The notes beneath the pieces are model-generated. The model was not told the origin of the DNA. It ran no database searches and saw nothing but the letters and a program-made list of their open reading frames with translations. Below, piece after piece: positions 1 to 5,866 of a stretch of 6,342 bases of DNA (positions within the stretch are counted from its first letter, which is position 1; every line of letters starts with the position of its first letter). The DNA comes from Kofleriaceae bacterium (GTDB taxonomy: Bacteria > Myxococcota_A > Polyangia > Haliangiales > Haliangiaceae): NCBI GenBank assembly GCA_024642805.1, contig JAHEAK010000314.1, forward strand, positions 1-6,342, given 5' to 3'. A program made the translations under genes and the position numbers.

Positions 1-204
1 GAGGAAACGAAGACGCACGACTTGCCAAATGGCGGGAAGGCGTTCCAGGCAGACGTGCCGGGTAAGGTTCCCGGTTCAAAGGCTACCTACGAGAAACAGG
101 TGGGCGCAGACGGCAAAACCCTCGAATATACGAAGACAACGTATGACCCCGATGGCAACATTGTTCACGTCAAGGACAAGATCCGGGGAACGACCATCGA
201 GTAG
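1..204 (+). CDS. C-terminal end of a probable polymorphic (RHS-type) toxin, 5' truncated by the window
   Basis: The frame is open from base 1 to a TAG at 202-204 and gives 67 residues with no convincing internal start, so this is read as the 3' end of a larger gene. Visible motifs are a Gly/Pro-rich stretch (LPNGGKAF, VPGKVPGSK) followed by alternating polar/hydrophobic strands (YEKQVGADGKTLEYTKTTYDPDGNIVHVKDK), which suggests a small beta-rich or alpha/beta module. The YDPDGNIVHV segment looks like the YD-type strands of RHS and related secreted proteins. A small acidic gene follows after 20 nt, the usual toxin-immunity order. The call as a polymorphic-toxin C-terminal domain rests on this style and context. 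No catalytic residues can be assigned, and a specific toxin family is not claimed. An internal TTG at 22 could in principle start a 60-aa protein but has no clear ribosome site. Confidence 0.6.
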   Translation, partial: EETKTHDLPNGGKAFQADVPGKVPGSKATYEKQVGADGKTLEYTKTTYDPDGNIVHVKDKIRGTTIE

Positions 205-224
205 GCAATCCTGGGAGCAACGAC

Positions 225-569
225 ATGAATGAGCGAATAGAAATGCTGCAACAGCTCCTCGCAGATCCGTCACGCGCCGCCGAGATGCAGACTGGGCTTG
301 CCGAGCATCCCTGGGATTCCGATCAAGAGTTGGTCCTGCTCACAAGAGAGCAGCTTTGCCGGGTCTTGGAAGCATTCCTCGCTGGCAAGGTCGATGCTGC
401 CTGCTTGGAACTCTGGGCGGACGTGGTTGAGGGCCGGGATGACATTGGTCGCGAGAGCAGCTACGAAGCCCTGCTCAACGATGCAGTCCACTACTTGGCA
501 AACCCGGCGACCGAGGGCTCGTTGACCACCACCAATGCAGGTGACTGGTTGAAGCGCCTGCGGGCATAG
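225..569 (+). CDS. Probable immunity protein for the upstream toxin
   Basis: Encodes 114 residues starting at ATG 225, with GGGAG at 213-217 seven bases upstream. There is no signal peptide or membrane segment, so it is cytosolic. It is rich in Asp and Glu and predicted largely helical. The central part (about residues 39-75) reads LTREQLCRVLEAFLAGKVDA, then LELWADVVEGRDDIG, followed by a helix ending in HYLANPATEGSLT. This LTR..L...L..FLAG....ELWAD..EGRDDI pattern resembles small acidic immunity-like proteins that sit behind polymorphic toxins; that is recalled family knowledge, not a search result. The 20-nt gap to the preceding toxin tip suggests co-transcription, as expected if it neutralises that toxin in the producing cell. 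The exact immunity family is not assigned, and it could instead be an orphan hypothetical protein. Confidence 0.65.
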   Translation: MNERIEMLQQLLADPSRAAEMQTGLAEHPWDSDQELVLLTREQLCRVLEAFLAGKVDAACLELWADVVEGRDDIGRESSYEALLNDAVHYLANPATEGSLTTTNAGDWLKRLRA

Positions 570-586
570 CCGCTTCCAAAACGAAT

Positions 587-678
587 CACAGACCAGACCT
601 CACAGACCAGACCGAGGAACTTCTTTCGAAGCTCGATCACACAGACCAGACCGAGGAACTTCTTTCGAAGCTCGATCA
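587..678. repeat. 39-bp tandem direct repeat, two perfect copies plus a 13-bp partial copy
   Basis: Copies at 601-639 and 640-678 are identical over all 39 bp. A partial copy of the first 13 bases (cacagaccagacc) lies at 587-599, separated by one T. Each full copy contains an imperfect inverted repeat (617-634 and 656-673). Read on the minus strand, this forms a 7-bp stem (GAGCTTC/GAAGTTC, one G-U pair) closed by a GAAA tetraloop. The array lies between the immunity gene and the 3' end of the transposase. The rest of 570-835 shows no gene I can support. Confidence 0.9.
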
Positions 679-835
679 AGCGAGCGTCCAACAGACTACG
701 TCGGCCGCATCTATGGTGCTGGCAAGTCTGGCGGCACTACAATCCACTCGCGTTTTTCTGCCTCTAACCAGCTTCAAACGCAACGACACCCGCCGCGCTT
801 CGCGCAGCGAGCATTCCTCGGCGAATGTGCCCGAT

Positions 836-1726
836 TCAACCGTCGGCGCAGCGCGCACCAAACTGTCTGACGAAGCGATAGGTGCCGCAGGGAAAAACGA
901 CATCAACGATGCCCGACAAGAACGCGAGTCGCCTCTCGGCATGCTCGTAGACAAACTGGCCGAGCTCGCGCAATCGTTCGATGCGCCGCCACTTGTCTTG
1001 GCAGGCCAGACGTGGTGACAGCCCGCGCCGTGGGGCCGCCGACTTGGGCGAGACCTCGACGCGCTGCGCTTTGACGGCGCTCGCACCCTTGAAGCTCTTG
1101 CCCTCGGCCTTGGCGCGGTCCCGTAACTCCTTTTCCCGAGCCGACACCGCTGCTTTGACGACATCGTCCGCACGCTTGTGATCGACCCCGATAGGCGGCG
1201 CGGTGAGTACCAGGTCGAGCTTCGACGGCAATCGGCCTCCGGCTTCTTCACCGCGAAAGAAGAAGCTCGGTCGCTTCGCCTGATACTTGCCCTGTCGAAA
1301 CAAACGCACGCCCGGCCAGTCGCCACCGTGTGACACCAAGAGCGCGGCCACGGGGTTGGCTAAGGTGTAGACCGTCTTGGCGAGTACATCGACGTCCGAC
1401 TCGAGCAGCACATGGCTGGTTTGTGCACCGCCGGCCCAGAAGTTTTCCCAGCGACCGTGCAGGCAGTTGAGCGAGCGAGCGATGAGCTTGTTGAGCTCCT
1501 CGGTGAAGACGGGCAGGGTGCCGTCCTGGTCGGTGAGGATGATGTGATAGTGGTTGGAGAGGAAGGTTAGGGCGTGGATGAGTACGCCCGAGCGATGCTG
1601 GGCGAGGGCGACGCAGTAGCGGATGCAGGCGTTGATCTCTGTCGACGGCCGCATCAGAAGAAGCCGCTGCGTCGTGCGGCGGGTGATCATGTAGGTCGTG
1701 TTGCGGTGGATAGGTCGGGGGCGCAC
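836..1726 (-). CDS. Y1 (HUH) transposase, REP-associated/IS200-like, with long C-terminal extension
   Basis: Single-strand DNA transposase of the Y1 HUH superfamily; 296 residues from GTG 1726. The metal-binding HUH motif is visible as NHYHIIL (H59, Y60, H61). The nucleophilic tyrosine is probably Y120 in VYTLANPVAALLV, which matches the YI..NPV..G/LV element of REP-associated tyrosine transposases. The N-terminal strand TTYMITRRTTQR is also typical. About 150 further residues include a basic charged segment, a KWRRIERLRELGQFV helix and a terminal FPCGTYRFVR motif; that tail is characteristic of myxobacterial members, so the gene appears full length. The frame stays open upstream to a GTG at 1894 (352 aa). 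I prefer 1726 because homology begins just after it and a minus-strand terminator-like hairpin lies inside the longer version. Neither start has a good ribosome site, and ATG 1690 would cut the first strand. HUH and Tyr residues are intact, so activity is plausible. Confidence 0.85.
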   Translation of the reverse strand: MRPRPIHRNTTYMITRRTTQRLLLMRPSTEINACIRYCVALAQHRSGVLIHALTFLSNHYHIILTDQDGTLPVFTEELNKLIARSLNCLHGRWENFWAGGAQTSHVLLESDVDVLAKTVYTLANPVAALLVSHGGDWPGVRLFRQGKYQAKRPSFFFRGEEAGGRLPSKLDLVLTAPPIGVDHKRADDVVKAAVSAREKELRDRAKAEGKSFKGASAVKAQRVEVSPKSAAPRRGLSPRLACQDKWRRIERLRELGQFVYEHAERRLAFLSGIVDVVFPCGTYRFVRQFGARCADG

Positions 1727-1765
1727 ATGGACTGTATCGGCGACGAGGGCCCATCGTTGCGTGGA

Positions 1766-1777
1766 AAGTTCCTCGGT
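1766..1777 (-). repeat. Inverted copy of the 12-bp core of the 39-bp repeat
   Basis: AAGTTCCTCGGT here is the exact reverse complement of 611-622 and 650-661. Similarity stops at the edges of the 12-mer, and the hairpin arm of the tandem repeats is not conserved in this copy. One 12-mer inverted pair somewhere in a window of this size is expected by chance, so the weight comes from its position flanking the transposase. Confidence 0.6.
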
Positions 1778-1784
1778 GCGGGGC

Positions 1785-1807
1785 AAAAAAGGGGGGCCGC
1801 GTCCCCC
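1785..1807 (-). terminator. Terminator-like GC hairpin with U6 tract, upstream of the transposase
   Basis: Read on the minus strand, GGGGG (1807-1803), a short loop and CCCCCC (1796-1791) are followed directly by six T (1790-1785). This has the form of a rho-independent terminator. No minus-strand gene ends here, so it lies in the transposase leader (or inside the longer 1894 version). A shield against transcription entering the element is a plausible role. Read on the plus strand the T-run is absent, so it would not terminate transcription in that direction. Confidence 0.55.
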
Positions 1808-1855
1808 TCGTGGGTGGGGCCGACCGCTCGTGGGCGCACCATTCGCCCGATGTGG

Positions 1856-1867
1856 GCGATCGCGATC
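1856..1867. repeat. Overlapping palindromes GCGATCGC / GATCGCGATC
   Basis: GCGATCGC at 1856-1863 and the 10-bp perfect palindrome GATCGCGATC at 1858-1867 overlap. They lie 45 bp before the ATG of the 1912 gene, beside a GGGCG/CGCCC inverted repeat (1832-1836/1844-1848, 7-nt loop). They could be an operator, part of the element end, or chance in GC-rich DNA. Confidence 0.3.
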
Positions 1868-1911
1868 CTGGGTACTTTCAGGCCGGCACGCCACATGCTT
1901 TGTGAGAGCGC

Positions 1912-2667
1912 ATGACTACTGCGAATCTCGAAGTCTGCCTGCTCGCCTCACCCGTCAGCGGAGTCATTCAGGAGCTGCGTGCTTTGCTCGGTCCAGCCAA
2001 CGCACTGCCTCACGAGATTCTCGAATGCATCGATGCCAGCTACTGCGACCAAAGCGACGCTCTGACCCTTCGTCTGCGTTTCAGTGAAGAGGTCAGCGAC
2101 CCACACAGTCGCCAGCAATTGATCGGCTATCTACGTGAGCTTGGACTCGAGGTTGTCGTGCCACAAGCGCTCACGCCCTTCGAGCGCGCAAAGTTCGAGA
2201 ACCAACTGCGCGATCAGTTCGGCTTTCGCGTGCGTCGTCACCCTAGCCTCGACACTCCCTGCGTCCTGCCTGGCATCATCGACAGCTTGGAGCAGCATCT
2301 GGCAGCGGCCCGCGCCCGCCACATTCGCCGACTCACCACCGAGCTAGATGCGCAACCAAGCACCGTCATCAGGGAGTTCATGGCCGGCGACGCGCCTCAC
2401 GAGCGCCAAAGCACCCTCGACGCGCTCGACCTGGTCATCAGCGATCTGGCTGTGCCGCAGGACGTGGCCTCAGGTTCCAGCGACTCCCTGGATATCTTCG
2501 TGGCGCCCGAGCCACTGCGCCCACCGACTGGCAAGGGCAAGGTAGTGGCACGAGCAGACCTACCCCTGCGCATGGAGACCTTTGGCGCACTCGATGACAT
2601 GATCGCAAACCTGCCCAAGCGCGCTCGCACTCGCGACGCACTGGCTGAGCTGCTCGACGACCTCTAG
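1912..2667 (+). CDS. Hypothetical cytosolic protein, 251 aa
   Basis: I do not recognise this protein. It starts at ATG 1912 with a weak GAGAG at 1904-1908, only 3 nt away, and ends at TAG 2665-2667. It has no signal peptide and no membrane segment. The N-terminal ~80 residues look alpha/beta: strand LEVCLLASP, helix GVIQELRALLG, strand ALTLRLRF, helix SRQQLIGYLRELG, strand LEVVVP. A charged middle section (FERAKFENQLRDQFGFRVRRH) follows, then long helices (residues 120-180, including DSLEQHLAAARARHIRRL). A Pro-rich linker (about 198-210) leads to a short acidic C-terminal helix ending in LAELLDDL. The gene diverges from the transposase and precedes the DUF1801-like gene by 25 nt, suggesting a two-gene unit. 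Coding is supported by the long uninterrupted frame and strong third-position G/C. No function is assigned. Confidence 0.8.
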   Translation: MTTANLEVCLLASPVSGVIQELRALLGPANALPHEILECIDASYCDQSDALTLRLRFSEEVSDPHSRQQLIGYLRELGLEVVVPQALTPFERAKFENQLRDQFGFRVRRHPSLDTPCVLPGIIDSLEQHLAAARARHIRRLTTELDAQPSTVIREFMAGDAPHERQSTLDALDLVISDLAVPQDVASGSSDSLDIFVAPEPLRPPTGKGKVVARADLPLRMETFGALDDMIANLPKRARTRDALAELLDDL

Positions 2668-2692
2668 TCGGTATTGGAGTAGTCTTGCCGGC

Positions 2693-3103
2693 ATGGGAAT
2701 GAAAGCCCGAAGCGTGCATGTCTCCATGGCCTCGTTCATCGCGGCAGCGCCCGCCGAGCGAAAGGCCGATCTGGAAGTTCTCGATACGCTCATTCGCGCC
2801 AACGCGCCAACGCTCACCCCCGTAGCGAGCAGCACTGTGATGGGCTATGGCCGCTTTCACTATCGCTATGCCAGTGGGCGCGAGGGCGAGGCCTTTAAGA
2901 TCCGTGTGGTCTGTAACCAGGGTGGATTGTCGCTGCATTGTCTTGCCGCCGATGAGCAGGGGTACATCGCCGAACGCTTCGCGCCCCGACTGGGCAAAGC
3001 GCAGGTTGGCAAGAGCTGCGTCAGATTCAAGCGACTCTCAGATCTCGAGCTCACGGCTCTGGCTGAACTGGTTCGGGCGACAGCGCGCGCCGCGTGGGCC
3101 TAG
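2693..3103 (+). CDS. DUF1801-like (YdhG-type) small protein
   Basis: Encodes 136 residues ending at TAG 3101-3103. The layout matches the DUF1801 fold. An N-terminal helix (SMASFIAAAPAERKADLEVL, about 11-30) leads to a second helix, LDTLIRANAP. The signature VMGYGRFHYRY (49-59) follows, corresponding to the family's 'GMPAF.Y' turn. Then come core strands (AFKIRVVCNQGGLSLHCL) and a GKSCVRFKRLSDLE element (106-119), matching the usual G(K)xxIRF.....L stretch before a closing helix. The family is small, cytosolic and of unsettled biochemical role, so no reaction is claimed. ATG 2693 and ATG 2699 are both possible; GGAG at 2676-2679 is rather far from either, and neither start is strongly favoured. 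It follows the 1912 gene by 25 nt and may be co-transcribed. Confidence 0.8.
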   Translation: MGMKARSVHVSMASFIAAAPAERKADLEVLDTLIRANAPTLTPVASSTVMGYGRFHYRYASGREGEAFKIRVVCNQGGLSLHCLAADEQGYIAERFAPRLGKAQVGKSCVRFKRLSDLELTALAELVRATARAAWA

Positions 3104-3244
3104 CCGAGGGGCCAATGTCGGATCAAGCTCGCATGGACCACACCGAAGAGGTACGTGGACCTGCTCAATCCTCTCACTCCCATTTGGCTACCCGCCACGG
3201 TAGTTTACCGACGCAATTGCGCTATTATTGGAGAGGTGTGGAGG
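3104..3244. other. Intergenic region before the signalling cluster
   Basis: About 140 bp separates the DUF1801-like gene from the preferred start of the TPR/PEGA gene and is the only sizeable gap ahead of the three-gene cluster, so the cluster promoter probably lies here. No convincing sigma-70 pair was found. A frame from GTG 3155 would extend the downstream protein through most of it, but the added residues look non-conserved and would bury the signal peptide. Confidence 0.4.
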
Positions 3245-4252
3245 ATGCTCGTGGGGGGGGCGGCGCTTTGCCTGTGCCTGAGTACGCGAACGGCGATCGC
3301 CGACACGCCCGCGTCTACGGCCAGCGGGGTGCGAGCCGAAGGAGAGGCGCTTGGTAAGAAAGGCCTCTTTGTCGATGCCATCGAGCGATTCAAGAAGGCA
3401 GAGGCACTGGAGCCCGCTGCTGAGAACGACTGCTTCGTGGCCATTAGTTATGCGCGCCTGAAGAAGTGGACGCAGGCAAAGCTCTTTATCGAGCGATGCC
3501 GCTCGCGCACCGGCGGCGTTCCCAAGCTCGCCTGGTATGGACAGGCCGAGTCCCTCATCAATAACAGCCTCTCGAAGGAAGGCTACGCGACGATTCTTCT
3601 GCGCTCCGCTCCTCTGGGTGCACGCGTCCATCTCGATGGCACCCCTGAGGACGAACGCTTCGAGACACCCATTAGTCTGTGGCTGCCCGCGGGTAGTCAC
3701 GCGATTACTGTCGAGAAGGACGACTTTGCCAGTGGGCACGCGGAATTGCTTGCCGTAGCGCAGCAACGAAGAACAGAAGAAGTCGTACTGCAAGCTCTGG
3801 TTGTTGAGCATAAGGAGACGCCGGAGACCGTCGAGACGCCTGTGACTGGCGAGACCGCTACAACCGTCGAGACCGCAGCTCTCGTCGAGGCGTCGCCCGT
3901 AGAAATTGAGTCGAGCGAAGTGACTTACCCGCAAGCATCGCACACCGCCGCATGGCTGTCCTTTGCAGCTGGGGCATCGTGTCTCGCCGGAGGGATGGTC
4001 GCCCACGGCTATGCATCCTCATCCCGATCAAGGGCGCAAGATCCCGCCAACGACTATGATGCCGAGATCGAAAGCTTCAAACGTCGAAGGCTTATCACCG
4101 TGTCTCTCTACGGTGCTGCAGGGGTGTTGGGTGGCCTTGGTACCTATTTGTTGATGCGCGACTCAGCAAGCGAGGGCGCACAATCTGGGCTCTCTGTGGA
4201 TGTGAGCGCAGATTCGACGCATGCAAGTGTGGGGCTAGGAGGGCAATTTTGA
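3245..4252 (+). CDS. Exported TPR-like and PEGA-domain protein with two C-terminal membrane segments
   Basis: Start ATG 3245 is chosen because GGAGAGG (3230-3236) lies 8 nt upstream and because it begins a signal peptide (LVGGAALCLCLSTRTAIA, predicted cut after A19). The n-region has no basic residue. GTG 3236 would add WR, and GTG 3155 would add 30 residues. Over the 335 aa: two TPR-like helical pairs (28-88, with GEALGKKGLFVDAIERFKKA and SYARLKKWTQAKLFIERC); a PEGA domain (116-182: ILLRSAPLGARVHLDG, TPISLWLPAGSHAITVEK); a Glu/Thr hexapeptide-repeat linker (191-220); TM1 235-256; a basic loop with RSR and KRRR; TM2 283-303. By the positive-inside rule the TPR/PEGA part and the tail are periplasmic and the loop cytosolic. 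The tail ends in VGLGGQF. Such proteins commonly neighbour myxobacterial Ser/Thr kinases. The stop overlaps the kinase start, so the two are probably made in fixed ratio. The role as a periplasmic sensor or scaffold is inferred. Confidence 0.85.
   Translation: MLVGGAALCLCLSTRTAIADTPASTASGVRAEGEALGKKGLFVDAIERFKKAEALEPAAENDCFVAISYARLKKWTQAKLFIERCRSRTGGVPKLAWYGQAESLINNSLSKEGYATILLRSAPLGARVHLDGTPEDERFETPISLWLPAGSHAITVEKDDFASGHAELLAVAQQRRTEEVVLQALVVEHKETPETVETPVTGETATTVETAALVEASPVEIESSEVTYPQASHTAAWLSFAAGASCLAGGMVAHGYASSSRSRAQDPANDYDAEIESFKRRRLITVSLYGAAGVLGGLGTYLLMRDSASEGAQSGLSVDVSADSTHASVGLGGQF
3815..3890 (+). repeat. 18-bp degenerate tandem repeat encoding an ET-rich hexapeptide
   Basis: Units begin at 3815, 3833, 3851 and 3869, with a decayed fifth at 3887. 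Each starts GAGAC(G/C)(C/G)C or a close variant, and three of the four full units end in GTC. In frame this gives ETPETV, ETPVTG, ETATTV, ETAALV and EASPVE, forming the flexible acidic linker between the PEGA domain and the first membrane segment. Confidence 0.75.
4237..4252 (+). promoter_or_regulatory. Strong Shine-Dalgarno and 4-nt stop/start overlap fixing a TTG start
   Basis: AGGAGGG at 4237-4243 sits 5 nt before TTG 4249. The TTG overlaps the upstream stop as TTGA (4249-4252). The ribosome site is much better than any at later in-frame ATGs, so TTG is taken as the true start, with translational coupling to the TPR/PEGA gene. Confidence 0.8.
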
Positions 4253-5853
4253 GCAAGGGCGACTCGAACATCCCGCAGACTCTGCACGCGGAAATGTACT
4301 GCGCGACCTGTGACAGGTCCTATTCAGCCCATGAGCAGACTTGCCCAATCGATGGCACGGCGCTTGTGGGTGTGCACATGGCCGAGCCGGCATCCATGAC
4401 CGGTCGGGTTCTCAATGGCCGCTATCGACTGCTGGACCAACTGGGTAGCGGCGGTATGGGTGTGGTCTATCGCGCGACCCAACTGGATCTCGATCGCGAA
4501 GTTGCCATCAAACTCATTCGAAGCGAGTTTGCCCAGAAGCCCGACACGGCGAAACGCTTCCTGCGCGAGTCGAGAATTTGCGGCAAGCTTTCCAATCCCC
4601 ACATCGTCAACGTCCAGGAGATGGGCCGCTCGGAAGAAGGCGAGCTCTTCTTAGCGATGGAGCTTCTGCGAGGGCGTTCTCTCGATGAGGTACTCAAGAG
4701 CTCGCAAGCACTTCCAGTCGAGCGCGCTGCCTGGATCGTGTCGCAGGTGTGCGAGGCGCTGGTGGCGGCGCATGCCATGGACGTCGTGCATCGCGATCTG
4801 AAGCCGCACAACATCATGATCCTCGACAATCCGCCCGGTCGGGATTTCGTCAAGGTGCTGGATTTCGGATTGGCAAAGAGCCTCGCTGCCGATAGCAGCG
4901 TGACCCAGAGTGGTTCGCTCGTTGGAACGCCGCTCTACATGCCGCCGGAGATGTTGTTGGACGGCAAGGTCGACGCTCGGAGCGATCAGTATTCTCTTGG
5001 CGTCATCTTCTATCAACTCGTAGCCGGGGTGCTGCCCTTCCAGGCCGAGACCATACCGGGGCTACTTCTCAAGCAGGCACATGCCGCCCCCGACCCCTTG
5101 CCGGAGAGCATTCCAGCGGCTGTGCGCGATGTGATCTTGCGCTTGTTGTCCAAGCAACCGAGCGAGCGCTACGAGTCGGCGGCCGCGGCTCGAGCGGCCA
5201 TCGTCGCGGCAGTGGGACTGAGTGAGGAAGGCTTCGATAGTTTTCCAGTCGCTCGAGCCCACGTGCAGGCTCGGTCCAGGGCCACGACCGTGGATTCAGA
5301 GGAAGTCGTAGCATCGACACAAGCTGCTCTTCCAACGGGCAAGCAGTTGCCGCGGGCCAGGCTTTGGATGGGCGGAGTGGTGGCGCTGGTCGCGGGACTG
5401 GCGCTTTTGCTCATCGTTGGCAAGGGCTCCGAGCCAAGACCTGAGCCTGGTGCGGCGGCCCCTCCAAAGGAAGTGCCACGAGCGGAGGCGACGACCAAAG
5501 CACTTCCTGACGTGGCAGACCCTGTGCTTGCCGTGGCGCCCGCCGATGCCGGCGTGGCTGTGGCAAGCGAGACTCCTGAGGTGGTTGAAGCCGTCTCCAC
5601 TGTCGAGCTGCGTTTCACGTCCTCGCCGTCTGCAACCCTGGTTGTTGCTGGCCAGGAGATTGGAAGTACGCCGCAGACGCTAGAGGTCGAGGCCTCGGAC
5701 GTGGGGCTAGAGGTGTCTTTGCGTCGCAAAGGCTACGAGCCCATCTCGCTGCAGGTCATTCCATCCAAGAGCCAAGCATTTGCCGAGACCCTCAAACGAA
5801 TACGAAAACACCACACATCCTCCGGAGCTCACGATTCAAGCCTTCCCTTCTAG
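4249..5853 (+). CDS. Transmembrane Hanks-type Ser/Thr protein kinase with N-terminal Cys cluster and C-terminal PEGA domain
   Basis: Phosphorylates Ser/Thr on protein substrates using ATP; 534 aa from TTG 4249. An N-terminal zinc-ribbon-like knuckle has C18, C21 and C32 with the typical CPIDG; the fourth ligand is not an obvious Cys. The kinase domain (about 59-320) is complete: glycine loop LGSGGMGVVYRA (66-71), ATP lysine K88 in VAIK, alpha-C glutamate E107, catalytic HRDLKPHN (D183, N188), metal-binding DFG (205-207), GTPLYMPPE at the end of the activation segment (PPE replaces APE), D246 in SDQYSLGV and R307 in SERYES. It is an RD kinase with Ser/Thr in the activation loop (SSVTQSGSLVGT), so activation by autophosphorylation is plausible. 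One TM segment (about 374-391) follows RARLW, putting the kinase inside. An Ala/Pro-rich linker then leads to a periplasmic PEGA domain (about 451-515), LRFTSSPSATLVVAGQEIGSTP...KGYEPISLQV. It is translationally coupled to the upstream TPR/PEGA gene. Substrates and signal are not visible. Confidence 0.95.
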   Translation: MSKGDSNIPQTLHAEMYCATCDRSYSAHEQTCPIDGTALVGVHMAEPASMTGRVLNGRYRLLDQLGSGGMGVVYRATQLDLDREVAIKLIRSEFAQKPDTAKRFLRESRICGKLSNPHIVNVQEMGRSEEGELFLAMELLRGRSLDEVLKSSQALPVERAAWIVSQVCEALVAAHAMDVVHRDLKPHNIMILDNPPGRDFVKVLDFGLAKSLAADSSVTQSGSLVGTPLYMPPEMLLDGKVDARSDQYSLGVIFYQLVAGVLPFQAETIPGLLLKQAHAAPDPLPESIPAAVRDVILRLLSKQPSERYESAAAARAAIVAAVGLSEEGFDSFPVARAHVQARSRATTVDSEEVVASTQAALPTGKQLPRARLWMGGVVALVAGLALLLIVGKGSEPRPEPGAAAPPKEVPRAEATTKALPDVADPVLAVAPADAGVAVASETPEVVEAVSTVELRFTSSPSATLVVAGQEIGSTPQTLEVEASDVGLEVSLRRKGYEPISLQVIPSKSQAFAETLKRIRKHHTSSGAHDSSLPF

Positions 5854-5866
5854 TCGCTCGCCTTGG

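Larger units (their letters stand above)
611..1777 (-). mobile_element. Candidate transposase-plus-repeat unit bounded by an inverted 12-bp sequence
   Basis: ACCGAGGAACTT occurs at 611-622 and again at 650-661 inside the tandem repeat. Its exact reverse complement occurs at 1766-1777, about 40 bp upstream of the preferred transposase start. The transposase lies between them. Y1 elements are usually bounded by subterminal hairpins rather than true inverted repeats, while REP-associated transposases are often flanked by REP sequences in opposite orientations, so the arrangement fits the second model better. The limits given are those of the 12-mers, not proven element ends; no target duplication is expected for this class and none was seen. 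Confidence 0.35.

Noticed and set aside
545..1018. A long open forward frame spanning the 39-bp repeats and running antisense to the transposase 3' end (from ATG 713, 101 aa).
   Set aside because: It has no start codon before the repeats and no ribosome site at ATG 713, and most of it mirrors the transposase, whose tail carries conserved motifs. Treated as a shadow frame.
1248..1754. 168-aa minus-strand frame overlapping the transposase.
   Set aside because: Its product is a His/Pro/Arg-rich composition typical of a shifted frame of GC-rich DNA, while the transposase frame has clear HUH and Tyr motifs.
3095..3117. GGCC-rich inverted bases after the DUF1801-like gene as a terminator.
   Set aside because: The stem is too short and is not followed by a T-run.
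3201..3228. Possible sigma-70 promoter with TATTAT at 3223-3228.
   Set aside because: No good -35 at 16-18 bp, and transcription would begin at about 3235, inside the ribosome site of the ATG 3245 gene.
3188..4006. 272-aa minus-strand frame opposite the TPR/PEGA gene.
   Set aside because: The plus strand has a signal peptide, TPR-like repeats, a PEGA domain and strong ribosome sites; the reverse product shows no recognisable motif.
5169..5729. 186-aa Ser/Thr/Ala-rich minus-strand frame opposite the kinase C-terminus.
   Set aside because: Low-complexity reverse reading of the Ala/Pro/Glu-rich linker and PEGA region of the kinase.
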